A stretch of DNA of 64,000 bases. Origin: Meinhardsimonia xiamenensis. Lineage in GTDB: Bacteria > Pseudomonadota > Alphaproteobacteria > Rhodobacterales > Rhodobacteraceae. The translations under genes and the position numbers were made by a program. The stretch spans positions 503,476 to 567,475 of the forward strand of contig NZ_FNFV01000002.1 in assembly GCF_900102905.1 (NCBI RefSeq), given 5' to 3'. The stretch's first letter is position 1. Each line of letters begins with the position of its first letter. The notes beneath the pieces were generated by a model. It made no database searches. It was not told the origin of the DNA and was given only the letters and a program-made list of their open reading frames with translations. Of the stretch, positions 1-9,232 are shown piece by piece.

Positions 1-718
1 CCACCGAGGTGCCGCCGGCGCAGAGGATCAGCCCGGCGGGCAGGCGATTGTTCGATTTGTGCAAGCGAATCGTCTCGTCGAGCACGTCCGGGCGCATGGA
101 CAGGCTCTCATCGGTTGCAATCTTGATGGTATTGTCCTGGCCGATGCCGGCGATCCGCGCCGCCTTGTCGATCGAGGAGTGGTTCTGATCGGAGGCGTAG
201 ATGGTCAGCACCGGCGCGCCTGAGAGACCCTCTCGCAGCCCCGCCCAGCCGAGCGCGCGCTCGCGCATGGTCAGCACCGCCGAGAGGGTGGCGGTGGTGG
301 CGCTGTCATGGATGGTGCCGGTGAAGTGCGGGGCAAGGCCCAGCGCCTCGCGCAGCCAGCCGATCATCACCTGTTCGATCTCGGTGGCCGCGGGCGCAGT
401 CTGCCACAGAAGCGCATTGGCGGCCATGGCGTTGACGAGCTGCTCGGCCAGCATCGAGGCCGGGGCAGCATTGGCCGGAAAATAGGCGAAGAAGCGTGGA
501 TGCTGCCAATGGGTCATGTTGTCCGGCACGATCGCCTCGAAATCGGCGAAGATGCGCTCCATCGGCTCGGGGGCCTCGGGCGGGTGGGCCGGCAGCCAGG
601 CGCGCACCTCGCCGGGGCGGGTGCGGGCGCGCACCGGGCGCTCGCGCAAGGTGCTGTGGTAGTCATGCGCCCAGTCGGCGGCGCGTTTCGACCAGTGGCG
701 CAGATCGTCGTGGTTCAT
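1..718 (-). CDS. PLP-dependent (group II) decarboxylase, N-terminal part only
   Basis: The gene reads leftward and runs off the window, so only about 239 N-terminal residues are visible; the start is the ATG at 716-718. The reading frame contains a block around HPRFFAYFP followed by LLWQTAPAATEIE. Both are characteristic of aromatic-L-amino-acid/group II PLP decarboxylases, where this region forms the dimer arm and substrate pocket. The family removes the carboxyl group from aromatic amino acids or glutamate-like substrates using PLP in the cytoplasm. The catalytic PLP lysine would lie beyond the window, so activity and substrate cannot be judged. A copy of a dispersed repeat lies between this start and the cimA 3' end. 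I am confident of the superfamily but not of the substrate. Confidence 0.82.
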   Translation of the reverse strand, partial: MNHDDLRHWSKRAADWAHDYHSTLRERPVRARTRPGEVRAWLPAHPPEAPEPMERIFADFEAIVPDNMTHWQHPRFFAYFPANAAPASMLAEQLVNAMAANALLWQTAPAATEIEQVMIGWLREALGLAPHFTGTIHDSATTATLSAVLTMRERALGWAGLREGLSGAPVLTIYASDQNHSSIDKAARIAGIGQDNTIKIATDESLSMRPDVLDETIRLHKSNNRLPAGLILCAGGTSV

Positions 719-744
719 CGCCTGGCTCCTGTGGCGGGGCCGGA

Positions 745-784
745 GATTTCATGCCTCCGGCGGGGGTATTTCGACCCAGGGTGA
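745..784. repeat. Dispersed intergenic repeat, copy A
   Basis: The core GCCTCCGGCGGGGGTATTT followed by an ACCCAGGGTGA tail lies between the decarboxylase start and the cimA stop. Near-identical copies occur inverted at 5241-5281 and 16233-16264, with a diverged half-copy at 7413-7434. All sit in short intergenic gaps. From memory, similar elements (CCTCCGGCGGG plus an AT-rich stretch) are common between genes in Rhodobacteraceae; their function is unknown to me. Confidence 0.85.
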
Positions 785-800
785 GGGGGCAGGGCGCAGC

Positions 801-2432
801 TCATGCGCCGTTCACGGGCGTGACGCCGTCGCGGATGAGCTTCCAGATGATGGCGTCAAGCAGCGCCTCGAAGCTTGCATCCACGATATTGGCCGAGAGC
901 CCGACTGTGGACCAGCGCCGGCCCTGCCCGTCCTCGCTGTCGATGATGACGCGGGTCACCGCCTCGGTGCCTCCTTGCGTGATGCGCACCTTGAAGTCGA
1001 CAAGCCGCATGTCGTCGATCGCCGCCTGGTAGGGCCCGAGATCCTTGGCCAGCGCCTTGGCGAGCGCATTGACCGGGCCGCGGTCGGAGCCGGTCTCGTC
1101 AAGGCTTTCGGAGACCGACAGCATCTTCTCGTTGCCGATCTTCACCACCACCACCGCCTCGGAGAGGGTGACCATCCGGTTGTACTTGTTCTTGCGCCGC
1201 TCCACCGTCACCCGGTAGCGCTTGACCTCGAAGAAGCGGGGCAGGAGCCCCAGCTCCTCGCGCGCCAGGAGCTCGAAGCTCGCCTGCGCGGTGTCGTAGG
1301 AATAGCCCTGATCCTCGCGCTCCTTGACGCGGGCGAGGATGCGGGCAAGGGCGGGGTCGCCCTTTTCAACCTCGATGCCCATCTCTCGCAGCCGCTCGCG
1401 CAGGTTCGACTGGCCGGCCTGGTTGGACATCGGGATGATGCGGGTGTTGCCGACGGCGGCGGGGTCGATGTGCTCGTAAGTCGCGGGGTCCTTCAGGATC
1501 GCGCTCGCATGCAGCCCCGCCTTGTGGGCGAAGGCCGAGGCGCCGACGTAGGGTGCGGCCTTGTTCGGCACGCGGTTGAGGATGTCGTCGAGAAGCCGCG
1601 AGGCGTGGGTGAGCCCGGCAAGCGCCTCGGCCGTCACGCCCGTCTCGAAACGGCTGGCGTAGGGCTCCTTGAGGAGGAGCGTGGGGATCAGCGTGGTGAG
1701 GTTGGCGTTGCCGCAGCGCTCGCCAAGGCCGTTGAGCGTGCCCTGTATCTGGCGCGCCCCGGCATCGACCGCCGCAAGCGTGGCCGCCACCGCATTGCCG
1801 GTGTCGTCATGGGTGTGGATGCCGAGCCGCGCCCCGGGGATGCCCGCGGCGATGACCTCGGCGGTGATCTCGCCCACTTCTGCCGGAAGCGTGCCGCCAT
1901 TGGTGTCACACAGCACGATCCAGCGCGCGCCCGCCTCCAACGCGGCGGCGAGGCAGTCGAGCGCGTAAGCGGGGTTGGCCTTGTAGCCGTCGAAGAAATG
2001 CTCGGCGTCGAAGAGCGCCTCCCGCCCCTCGGCCACGCAATGGGCTATGGAGCGGGCGATGTTGTCGATGTTCTCCTTGAGGCTCACGCCGAGCGCGGTG
2101 GTGACGTGAAAGTCATGGGTCTTGCCCACGAGGCAGACGGCCGGCGTGCCGGCATTGAGAACGGCGGCAAGCACGTCGTCATTCTCGGCCGAGAGCCCTG
2201 CGCGCTTGGTCATGCCAAAGGCGGTGAAGGTGGCGCGGGTCTCGGGCCGGGCGGCGAAGAAGGCCGAATCGGTGGGGTTGGCGCCGGGCCAGCCGCCCTC
2301 GATGTAGTCGACCCCGAGCGCATCGAGCGTCTCGGAGATGCGGCGCTTTTCGGCGAGCGAGAACTGCACGCCCTGCGTCTGCTGGCCGTCGCGCAGCGTG
2401 GTGTCGTAGAGGTAGAGGCGTTCGCGGCTCAT
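801..2432 (-). CDS. cimA: Citramalate synthase
   Basis: This 543-residue enzyme condenses pyruvate with acetyl-CoA to (R)-citramalate, an entry to isoleucine through 2-oxobutyrate that bypasses threonine deaminase. The N-terminus has the [12 protein letters not shown] signature of the DRE-TIM metallolyase family. It continues with the barrel including [12 protein letters not shown] and [11 protein letters not shown], and ends in a LeuA-type dimerisation/regulatory domain (roughly residues 400-540). The length and the GWPGANPTD block fit CimA better than LeuA or homocitrate synthase. Its ATG overlaps the cysS stop in an ATGA arrangement (2429-2432), implying translational coupling. The pairing of cysS with an isoleucine-pathway gene has no obvious functional logic. 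Confidence 0.93.
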   Translation of the reverse strand: MSRERLYLYDTTLRDGQQTQGVQFSLAEKRRISETLDALGVDYIEGGWPGANPTDSAFFAARPETRATFTAFGMTKRAGLSAENDDVLAAVLNAGTPAVCLVGKTHDFHVTTALGVSLKENIDNIARSIAHCVAEGREALFDAEHFFDGYKANPAYALDCLAAALEAGARWIVLCDTNGGTLPAEVGEITAEVIAAGIPGARLGIHTHDDTGNAVAATLAAVDAGARQIQGTLNGLGERCGNANLTTLIPTLLLKEPYASRFETGVTAEALAGLTHASRLLDDILNRVPNKAAPYVGASAFAHKAGLHASAILKDPATYEHIDPAAVGNTRIIPMSNQAGQSNLRERLREMGIEVEKGDPALARILARVKEREDQGYSYDTAQASFELLAREELGLLPRFFEVKRYRVTVERRKNKYNRMVTLSEAVVVVKIGNEKMLSVSESLDETGSDRGPVNALAKALAKDLGPYQAAIDDMRLVDFKVRITQGGTEAVTRVIIDSEDGQGRRWSTVGLSANIVDASFEALLDAIIWKLIRDGVTPVNGA

Positions 2433-3817
2433 TGCGCCAGGGCCTCCAGCTTTGCGGGGTCGAAATCGGGGGTGAGCTCCCAGACCGCTCCCTGTGGCGT
2501 GTCCTTCACCTTGACGCCGGCGGCGGCGATGCCGTCGCGCAGGGCATCGGCCCGGGCGAAGTCGCGCGCCCGCCGCGCCTCGGCGCGGGCTTCGATGAGG
2601 CGCTCGATCAGCGCGGTGATCTCCGGTGTGACCTCCGGCGCCGCCGCCCAGGCGCCAAGTGCCGGGGTCATGAGCCCGAGCGCGCGCGCGCCGGCCAGAA
2701 GGCCGGCCGCGTCACCCTCGCCTGCCAGACGGTGCAGCGCGGCGATGGCGGCAGGCGTGTTGAGGTCGTCGGCCAGCGCGTCAATCACCGCGGCCGGCAC
2801 CTCCCCCGCTTCCGCATCGGCGCACAGCGCGTGCCAGCGCCTCAGCACGCCTGCCGCCTCGGCCGCCTTCTTCGCCGTCCAGTCCATCGGCTTGCGGTAA
2901 TGGGTCTGCAGAAAGACGAAGCGGATCACCTCCCCCGGCACGCCCTGATCCAGAAGATCGCGCACGGTGAAGAAGTTGCCCAGGGATTTGGACATCTTCT
3001 TGCCCTCCACCTGCAGCATCTCGTTGTGCAGCCAGTAGCGGGCGAAATGGCTTTCGGGGTGGGCGCAGCAGCTTTGCGCGATCTCGTTCTCGTGGTGGGG
3101 GAACATCAGGTCATTGCCGCCACCGTGGATGTCGAACTCGGGGCCGAGCAGCGCCTCGGCCATGGCCGAGCACTCGATGTGCCAGCCGGGCCGGCCGCGC
3201 CCCCAGGGGCTTTCCCAGCCGGGCTGGTCGGGGGCCGACGGCTTCCATAGCACGAAATCCATCGGGTTGCGCTTGTATGGCGCCACCTCCACCCGGGCAC
3301 CCGCGATCATGTCATCCACCGAGCGGCCCGAAAGCTGGCCGTAAGCCGGGTAGCTCTCGACCGAGAACAGCACATGGCCCTCGGCGACATAGGCGCAGCC
3401 GCGCGCGATCAGCCGCTCGATCATGGCGATCATCTGCGGGATGTATTCGGTGGCATGCGGCTCGTGGAAGTGCGGGTCCCCCCGGTAGTCCACCCCGAGC
3501 GCAGCCATGTCCTCGTGGTACCATTCGGTGGTGGTGCGGGTGAGCTCCTCGATGGAGATGCCGCGCTCCTTCGCGCGCGCGATGATCTTGTCATCGACAT
3601 CGGTGATGTTGCGCACATAGGTGACGTGCTCGGCCCCGTAGACGTGGCGCAGCAGCCGGTAGAGCACATCGAAGACCACGGCCGGGCGGGCATTGCCCAG
3701 ATGCGCGCGGTCATAGACGGTGGGCCCGCAGACATACATGCGCACATTGGCCGGATCGATCGGCTCGAAGCGCTCCTTCTTCCGGGTTCGCGTGTTGGTC
3801 AGCCAGATCTCGGTCAT
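2429..3817 (-). CDS. cysS: Cysteinyl-tRNA synthetase
   Basis: A 462-residue class I aminoacyl-tRNA synthetase that charges tRNA-Cys in the cytoplasm. The HIGH-type motif is HLGN at residues 39-42, and the KMSKS loop is intact at about 274-278. Zinc ligands are present: Cys30 in the YVCGPTVYD block, the Cys of HIECSAMA, and the His-Glu pair in HHENEIAQS. Length is normal for the family. It is the first gene of a two-gene minus-strand operon with cimA, joined by a 4-base overlap. The upstream 234-base gap to the divergent aminotransferase gene at 4052 should hold both promoters. Assignment is secure. Confidence 0.97.
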   Translation of the reverse strand: MTEIWLTNTRTRKKERFEPIDPANVRMYVCGPTVYDRAHLGNARPAVVFDVLYRLLRHVYGAEHVTYVRNITDVDDKIIARAKERGISIEELTRTTTEWYHEDMAALGVDYRGDPHFHEPHATEYIPQMIAMIERLIARGCAYVAEGHVLFSVESYPAYGQLSGRSVDDMIAGARVEVAPYKRNPMDFVLWKPSAPDQPGWESPWGRGRPGWHIECSAMAEALLGPEFDIHGGGNDLMFPHHENEIAQSCCAHPESHFARYWLHNEMLQVEGKKMSKSLGNFFTVRDLLDQGVPGEVIRFVFLQTHYRKPMDWTAKKAAEAAGVLRRWHALCADAEAGEVPAAVIDALADDLNTPAAIAALHRLAGEGDAAGLLAGARALGLMTPALGAWAAAPEVTPEITALIERLIEARAEARRARDFARADALRDGIAAAGVKVKDTPQGAVWELTPDFDPAKLEALAQ

Positions 3818-4051
3818 GGATCATCCTTCCACGGGTGGGGCCGCGGCGGGCTTAGCAACTTCGTGTGAGGAGGAAAAGAAGACCGGGCCCGCGCGCTGTG
3901 TCAGCGGGTAATGCAAATGGCGATGATGCGGGCGATTGCGGTCATGGGCCAAGACATAGCGCCCGCTGCCGCGCCTGCCAAGAGCGGCCGTCACTTGACA
4001 ATTCGCGCGCCGGGGACGACCCCTCGCGCGGAGCAGGCAGGAGGCAGGGGC

Positions 4052-5230
4052 ATGGAGCTCTCGCAGCGCATCCGCAACATCACCCCCGGCGGCTCGGACG
4101 GCTGGGAAGTGTTCTATCGCGCCCGCGCGATGGTGGCGGCGGGCGAGCCGGTCATCGAGCTGACCATCGGCGAGCATGACATCGGCACCGACCCCGCGAT
4201 TCTCGATGCGATGTGCGCGGCGGCGCGCGCAGGCCACACCGGCTATGCCGCCGTGCCCGGAACGCCCGAGCTGCGCGATGCGGTGGCCGAGCGCCTCACC
4301 GCCCGCACCGGCGTGAAGACCGCGCGCGAGAACGTGCTGATCACCACCGGCGGGCAGGCCGCGCTCTTTGCCGCCCATATTGCGGTGGCCGATCCCGGCG
4401 AGGCCGCGCTCTTCATCGACCCCTACTACACAACCTATCCCGGTACCATCCGCGGCGCCGGGGCGCGTGCGGTGCCCGTCGCAGCCCATGCCGAGGACGG
4501 CTTCCAGCCTCGGCCCGAGGAGATCGCCGCCGCTGCCCGCCGCCACGGCGCGCGCTCGCTCCTCATCAACACCCCGAACAACCCCACCGGCGTGGTCTAC
4601 AGCCGCCAGACGCTCGAAGGCATCGCCGAGGTCGCCCGCGCCCATGACATGTGGCTGATCTCCGATGAGGTCTATGACACCCAGGTCTGGGAGGGCGCGC
4701 ACATCAGCCCGCGCGCGCTGCCGGACATGGCGGCGCGCACGCTGGTCGTGGGCTCGATGTCGAAAAGCCACGCCATGACCGGCTCGCGCATCGGCTGGCT
4801 GGTGGGCCCCGCCGAGGCGATCGCGCATCTCGCGAATCTCTCTACCCACACCACCTACGGCGTGCCGGGATACATCCAGGATGCCGCCGTCTTCGCGCTG
4901 CGGCAGGGCGAGGCGTTCGAAGAGAAGATCGCCGCCCCCTTCCGCCGCCGCCGCGATCTCGCCGCGCGCCTTGTCGCCGGGCAGAGCACGGTGCGCATGG
5001 TTCCGGCGGCGGGCGCGATGTATGTGATGCTCGACATCCGCGCCACCGGCATTTCGGGCCGCGACTTTGCCGAGCGGCTGCTCGATGAGGAGCGCATCGC
5101 GGTGATGCCGGGCGAGAGCTTCGGCGCGGCGGCGGCCGGGCATCTGCGCGTGGCCCTGACCCGGCCGGACGAGGAGCTTGCCGACGCTCTCGCGCGCCTC
5201 CTCGCGCTCGCCGAACGGCTGGCGGGATGA
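4052..5230 (+). CDS. Class I PLP aminotransferase (aspartate-aminotransferase-like)
   Basis: Of several in-frame ATGs I chose 4052. It is preceded by a GGAGG-containing ribosome-binding site and gives a 392-residue protein, the normal family length; starts upstream (such as 3911) would add about 47 unconserved residues. The fold-type I signature is complete: NTPNNPTGVVY, the ISDEVYD block, and the PLP lysine at about residue 238 in SMSKSHAMTGSRIGW. Enzymes of this class move amino groups between 2-oxo acids and amino acids such as aspartate, aromatic or branched substrates. The sequence does not settle the substrate. A dispersed repeat follows the stop codon, then the squalene/phytoene-synthase-like gene in the same direction. 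Confidence 0.85.
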   Translation: MELSQRIRNITPGGSDGWEVFYRARAMVAAGEPVIELTIGEHDIGTDPAILDAMCAAARAGHTGYAAVPGTPELRDAVAERLTARTGVKTARENVLITTGGQAALFAAHIAVADPGEAALFIDPYYTTYPGTIRGAGARAVPVAAHAEDGFQPRPEEIAAAARRHGARSLLINTPNNPTGVVYSRQTLEGIAEVARAHDMWLISDEVYDTQVWEGAHISPRALPDMAARTLVVGSMSKSHAMTGSRIGWLVGPAEAIAHLANLSTHTTYGVPGYIQDAAVFALRQGEAFEEKIAAPFRRRRDLAARLVAGQSTVRMVPAAGAMYVMLDIRATGISGRDFAERLLDEERIAVMPGESFGAAAAGHLRVALTRPDEELADALARLLALAERLAG

Positions 5231-5240
5231 TGTCTCCTCA

Positions 5241-5281
5241 TCACCCTGGGTGGAAATACCCCCGCCGGAGGCATGAAGTCT
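5241..5281. repeat. Dispersed intergenic repeat, copy B (inverted)
   Basis: Reverse-complement copy of the element at 745-784, differing at only a few positions and including the extra flank that reads CATGAAGTCTC here and CATGAAATCTC in copy A. It begins about ten bases after the aminotransferase stop codon. Confidence 0.85.
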
Positions 5282-5327
5282 CTTCTCGCCGCCGGGGCCG
5301 GGCGGAAGCCGGGGGAAGGGGGCGCTG

Positions 5328-6092
5328 ATGTTCGAGGAGGCGCTTGCAGCCTGTGCCGAGAACCTGCGCCGGGGCGATCCCGACCGCTTTCTCGCGCTGA
5401 TGGCGGCGCCGCCACCGGCGCGCCGTGTGCTCCTGCCGCTCTATGCCTTCAATCTCGAGGTCGCGCGCGCGCCCTGGGTTTCGGCGGAGCCGACGATCGG
5501 GGCGATCCGGCTTGAGTGGTGGCGCGAGGCGCTCGGGGAAATCGCCGAGGGCCGGCCGGTGCGGCGCCACGAGGTGACGCTGCCGCTTGCAGAGGTGCTC
5601 GATGCCGAAGGCGCGCGGCTCCTTGACGATCTTGTCGTCGCCCGCTGGGCCGATCTGGAACGCGCGCCCTTCGCCGATGTCGCCGCGCTAGGCCGCTATC
5701 TCGAGGCGACGGGGGGGCGGCTGATGCAGGTGGCAGGCCGCCTTCTTGGCGCGGGCGAGGCCGATGCGGCGCTGGCGGCGCTGGGGAGCGCCTCGGCGCT
5801 CGCCAACTGGTGCCTTGCGGTTCCCGAGCTTCGCGCGCGCGGCCGCGCGCCGCTGCCGCCCGAGGGTGAGGAGGCGCTCGCCGCCCTTGCCGTGGAGCGG
5901 CTCGCCGCGTTTCGCGCCGCGCGCAAGGCGCTGCCCCGTGCCGCCCGCCCCGCGGCGCTTGCGGCATGGCGCGCACCGGCCATCCTCGCCCGCGTTGCGC
6001 GCGACCCCGCGGCCGTAGCCGAGGGGCGGCTTGCCCAGTCCGAGTTCCGCCGCCGCGGCAGTCTGCTTCTGGCAAGCCTCTTCGGGGTCTGA
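5328..6092 (+). CDS. Squalene/phytoene synthase family protein, probably non-catalytic
   Basis: A 254-residue all-helical protein recognisable from LPLYAFNLEVARAPW and IRLEWWREAL, the equivalents of the first conserved helices of trans-isoprenyl (head-to-head) synthases. The aspartate-rich DxxxD diphosphate-binding motifs expected at those positions are absent. The protein therefore resembles the group that includes the mitochondrial complex I assembly factor NDUFAF6 rather than a working phytoene or squalene synthase. No carotenoid or hopanoid genes lie nearby. Its role in this organism is unknown; an assembly or lipid-binding role is inference. The start ATG follows a purine-rich stretch. 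Confidence 0.75.
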   Translation: MFEEALAACAENLRRGDPDRFLALMAAPPPARRVLLPLYAFNLEVARAPWVSAEPTIGAIRLEWWREALGEIAEGRPVRRHEVTLPLAEVLDAEGARLLDDLVVARWADLERAPFADVAALGRYLEATGGRLMQVAGRLLGAGEADAALAALGSASALANWCLAVPELRARGRAPLPPEGEEALAALAVERLAAFRAARKALPRAARPAALAAWRAPAILARVARDPAAVAEGRLAQSEFRRRGSLLLASLFGV

Positions 6093-6097
6093 GCCGT

Positions 6098-7336
6098 TCA
6101 GCGCCTCGCGGCGGGGCGCAGCGTCAGCCAGATCAGCGCGCCGCCCGCGAGCGTCAGGAAGGGGATCATGGCGAGATTGACCGCTGTCCAGCCTTCCTGC
6201 GCCGAGCCGCCCGAGCAGTTCATCAGCCCGCCCGAGGCCAGCGAGGCCAGCGTCACCCCACCGAAGACGATCATGTCGTTCATCCCCTGCACGCGGCCGC
6301 GCTCCTCGGGGGTGTGGACGGCGGTGAGCATCGCCGTGGCGCCGATGAAGCCGAAGTTCCAGCCGAGGCCGAGGAGGATCAGGGCGATGAAGAAGTTCTC
6401 GAGCTCCACCCCTTCGAGCGCGACGAGCCCGGCGCCTGCGAGGATGGCAAGCCCCGTGGCCACGACCTTGTGCGCGCCGAAGCGGGCGATGATGTGGCCG
6501 GTGAAGAAGCTCGGGGCGAACATGGCCAGCACATGCGCCGAGACGATGTCGGCCGCGCGGTTCTGCTCGAAGCCGCAGCCGACCACCGCCAGAGGGGTCG
6601 AGGTCATGACCAGCGTCATCAGCGAATAGGAGACCATGGCGCAGATCATCGCAACGGCAATCTCGGGCGTGGCCAAGAGCTCGCGCCGCGTGCGCCCGCG
6701 CGGCGCCCCCTCGGCGGGCTTTGGCGGCGGGGGGATGTCGAGGCCGAGAAAGAGGAGCGAGCCCAAAAGGTTGATGGCGATCACCGCCAGATAGCTGCCG
6801 AGAAACGGGATCACCATCGCCTCGGCCGTCACCTTGACGAGCTGCGGGCCGATGATGGCCGAGGCGAGCCCGCCGGCCATGACGTAGGAGATCGCCTTGG
6901 GGCGGAAGGCCTGCGAGGCGGTGTCGGCGGCGGCGAAGCGGTAGAAGCCCTGGGCGGAGACATAGACGCCGGTCAGAAGCGAGCCGGCGAGGAAAACGGC
7001 AAAGTTCTGTTCGAAGAGCCCCCAGGCGCCGATGGCGGCGCCGAGCGCGCCGGCAAGGGCGCCGGTGAAGAAGCCCGCGCGCCGGCCGAAGCGTTGCATG
7101 AGTGCCGAGAGCGGGTTGGCCGCCAGCATCGAGCCAAGAACGATCAGCGAGATTGGCAGGGTGGCGAAGCAGGGGTTTGCGGCCAGCGACTGGCCGGCGA
7201 GGCCGCCGATGGTGAAGATCATCGGCATCTGCGCGCCGAGAAAGGCCTGTGCGATGACGAGGATGGCGACGTTGCGGCGCGCGCGGCTGTCGTCCGCGGC
7301 CGGGGTCCGGGCGAGATCGGTCATGCCGTCTGCCAT
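6098..7336 (-). CDS. Major facilitator superfamily transporter
   Basis: A polytopic membrane protein of about 412 residues with roughly 12 hydrophobic segments, loop motifs such as NPLSALMQRFGRRAG between helices 2 and 3, and a basic cytoplasmic central loop (about residues 190-210) containing PPPPKPAEG. The pattern fits MFS permeases of the YcaD/drug-efflux-like type; the substrate cannot be inferred. I prefer ATG 7336 (or 7324, four codons later). The frame is open to 7411, but the extra segment is proline/glycine-rich and overlaps the 7358-7378 palindrome. Converges tail-to-tail with the synthase-like gene, 5 bases apart. Confidence 0.82.
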   Translation of the reverse strand: MADGMTDLARTPAADDSRARRNVAILVIAQAFLGAQMPMIFTIGGLAGQSLAANPCFATLPISLIVLGSMLAANPLSALMQRFGRRAGFFTGALAGALGAAIGAWGLFEQNFAVFLAGSLLTGVYVSAQGFYRFAAADTASQAFRPKAISYVMAGGLASAIIGPQLVKVTAEAMVIPFLGSYLAVIAINLLGSLLFLGLDIPPPPKPAEGAPRGRTRRELLATPEIAVAMICAMVSYSLMTLVMTSTPLAVVGCGFEQNRAADIVSAHVLAMFAPSFFTGHIIARFGAHKVVATGLAILAGAGLVALEGVELENFFIALILLGLGWNFGFIGATAMLTAVHTPEERGRVQGMNDMIVFGGVTLASLASGGLMNCSGGSAQEGWTAVNLAMIPFLTLAGGALIWLTLRPAARR

Positions 7337-7357
7337 AAATCCGCGCGCCGGCGAAGG

Positions 7358-7378
7358 GAAGGGGGCGCCGCCCCCTTC
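7358..7378. repeat. Perfect 10-1-10 palindrome
   Basis: Arms GAAGGGGGCG and CGCCCCCTTC flank one central base. It sits between the MFS start and the class III aminotransferase stop, so on the minus strand it lies downstream of the aminotransferase gene and could end or stabilise its transcript. There is no T-run on either side, so a classical terminator is not supported. Confidence 0.55.
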
Positions 7379-7412
7379 ATGAAAGGGCGTGCCCGGCACT
7401 GGCGTCGGCAAT

Positions 7413-7434
7413 GGGTATTTGCACCAGGGTGATG
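7413..7434. repeat. Dispersed intergenic repeat, diverged partial copy C
   Basis: Only the GGGTATTT-GCACC-AGGGTGATG half of the element is recognisable; the CCTCCGGCGGG half has decayed. It lies between the MFS and class III aminotransferase genes in the same orientation as copy A. Confidence 0.6.
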
Positions 7435-7480
7435 GGGGCAGGGGCGGCGCCCGGGTGCCGGAGCGCCGCGCCCCCTGGTG

Positions 7481-8875
7481 TCAGCCGAAAACGCGGGTGA
7501 GCGCGATGTCGACCGTTTCGGTGATGCGGTCGATGTCGGCCGGGGTCGCGATCAGCGCCGGGCTGAAGCACAGCGTGTTGTTGAGCCCCGGCAGCGAGCG
7601 GTTGGTGGCGCCGATGATGACGCCTTCGCGCCCGCATTCGGCGACCACCTGCTGGACCATCTTCTCGGGCGCGGGCTCCTTCGTCTCCCGGTCCATCACC
7701 AGCTCGGCGCCGCAGAAGAGGCCCTTGCCGCGCACGTCGCCGATCACGGCGTGCTTGTCCTGGAGCGCGCGCAGGTTGTCCATCAGCCGCGCGCCCATGG
7801 CGCGGGTGTTCTCCAGAAGCCCCTCCTCCTCGATGATCGCCATGTTCTCGAGCGCGGCGGCGGGCCCGGCGGTGCAGCCGCCGAAGGTGGAGATGTCGCG
7901 GAAATAGTCGAGCGGGTCGTCGGGGTTCGACTTGAAGAGCTCGAAGACGCGCTCGGTGGTCACAAGGCAGGCGATGGCGGCATAGCCCGAGGCCACGCCC
8001 TTGGCCATGGTCACCATGTCGGGCTCGATGCCGTAGTTCTGGTAGCCGAACCATGTGCCGGTGCGCCCCACCCCGCAGACGACCTCGTCGATGTGCAGAA
8101 GGATGTCGTATTTGCGGCAGATCTCCTGCACCCGCTCCCAGTAGCCCTCGGGCGGGGTGATCACGCCGCCGCCGGCGGTGACCGGCTCGAGGCAGAGACC
8201 GCCCACCGTGTCGGGGCCTTCGCGCAGGATCACCTCCTCGATCTGGTTCGCCGCCCAGACGCCGTAGGGCTCCTTCTTCGGATCCCACTGGGGCTGGGCG
8301 CGGTATTCGAGGCAGTGGGGCACGCGCACGAAGCCCGGCGTGAAGGGGCCGTACTGGGCGTTGCGCTCGTCCTGCCCCCCGGCCGAGAGGCAGGTGATGG
8401 TGGTGCCGTGATAGTCGCGGTCGCGATAGAGGATCTTGTGCTTCTTGCCACCATGGCGCTTGTGGGCGATCTGGCGGATCATCTTGAAGGCCTTCTCGTT
8501 GGCCTCCGATCCGGAGTTGCAGTAGTAGACGCGGCTCATGCCGGGCATCTTCTCGATCAGCCGCTCGGCAAAGCGCGCCCCGGGGACGGAGCCGGCGGCG
8601 CCGGCGAAGTAGTTGAGCTTCACGAGCTGGTCGCGCACCGCATCGGCGATGCGCTCGCGCCCGTAGCCGACATTCACCGTCCAGACCCCGCCCGACACCG
8701 CGTCGAGGTATTCCTTGCCGTTCTGGTCCCACACCTTCATGCCGCGGCCCTCGACGATGATGCGGGGGTCGGTGGTTTCGAAGGGCTTGTGCTGGGTGAG
8801 GTGGTGCCAGACATGGGCCTTGTCGGCGGCGACCACGCCGGAGAGATCGTTTTCGCTGAGCGTGCCGTCCATCAT
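7481..8875 (-). CDS. tpa: Class III aminotransferase, probably taurine-pyruvate aminotransferase
   Basis: A 464-residue omega-aminotransferase. The PLP lysine is at about residue 292 in TMAKGVASG, preceded by LLHIDEVVCGVGRTG. The N-terminus HVWHHLTQHKPFETTDPR and block VYYCNSGSEANEKAFK match what I recall of Rhodobacteraceae proteins annotated as taurine-pyruvate aminotransferase (Tpa), which converts taurine plus pyruvate to sulfoacetaldehyde plus alanine. No xsc, pta or tau transport gene is in the window, so the context neither supports nor excludes taurine; other omega-amino substrates remain possible. Start: the first of two adjacent ATGs at 8875, behind a GCGAGG ribosome site. The same frame stays open to 10063, but that extension runs antisense through lpxA and is not coding. 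Confidence 0.78.
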   Translation of the reverse strand: MMDGTLSENDLSGVVAADKAHVWHHLTQHKPFETTDPRIIVEGRGMKVWDQNGKEYLDAVSGGVWTVNVGYGRERIADAVRDQLVKLNYFAGAAGSVPGARFAERLIEKMPGMSRVYYCNSGSEANEKAFKMIRQIAHKRHGGKKHKILYRDRDYHGTTITCLSAGGQDERNAQYGPFTPGFVRVPHCLEYRAQPQWDPKKEPYGVWAANQIEEVILREGPDTVGGLCLEPVTAGGGVITPPEGYWERVQEICRKYDILLHIDEVVCGVGRTGTWFGYQNYGIEPDMVTMAKGVASGYAAIACLVTTERVFELFKSNPDDPLDYFRDISTFGGCTAGPAAALENMAIIEEEGLLENTRAMGARLMDNLRALQDKHAVIGDVRGKGLFCGAELVMDRETKEPAPEKMVQQVVAECGREGVIIGATNRSLPGLNNTLCFSPALIATPADIDRITETVDIALTRVFG

Positions 8876-9232
8876 CGCTGACCTCGCTGAAATGGCGCAA
8901 CATCCATCGGTCGCGGAACGGCAAGGCAGAGCCGATGGCCGCGCACCGGTGGTCATCCCTTCAGTCAGCCCGAAAAGGCGGTGCGGTGATAGGTCCAGCC
9001 TGGTCTTGATATGAGTCCAAAGAGGCCGATCGCATGGCGGATCGGGCGCGCAAGGCGCCTTCGGGCGGTGACGCGGGGGTGTGGCGGGAGAAAGCACTTG
9101 CGGCTGTTGCCGACGAGGGATTAAGAGCCATGCGATGGGCCCTGCGTCGCGTGACGCGGGCCGTTGGGGATTGATGCAGGCCCGACCCCTACTCTCTGTA
9201 GGCGAAGGCGGCGGGGACAGAACAGACTCGGA
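8876..9232. other. Divergent intergenic region between the class III aminotransferase and lpxA
   Basis: This 357-base gap separates two divergent start codons and must hold promoters for both. I see no ORF with a credible ribosome site, no strong palindrome and no tRNA-like fold. The stretch around 8985-9015 is the least GC-rich and the most likely promoter zone for the leftward gene; no clear -35/-10 pair could be assigned. Confidence 0.5.

Noticed and set aside
975-2900. Long open frame on the plus strand opposite cimA and cysS
   Set aside because: It is antisense to two strongly conserved genes; high GC leaves few stop codons. Its product is His/Arg/Gly-rich with no family resemblance.
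3995-4000. TTGACA as a -35 box for the aminotransferase at 4052
   Set aside because: No acceptable -10 hexamer at 16-18 bases; left unannotated.
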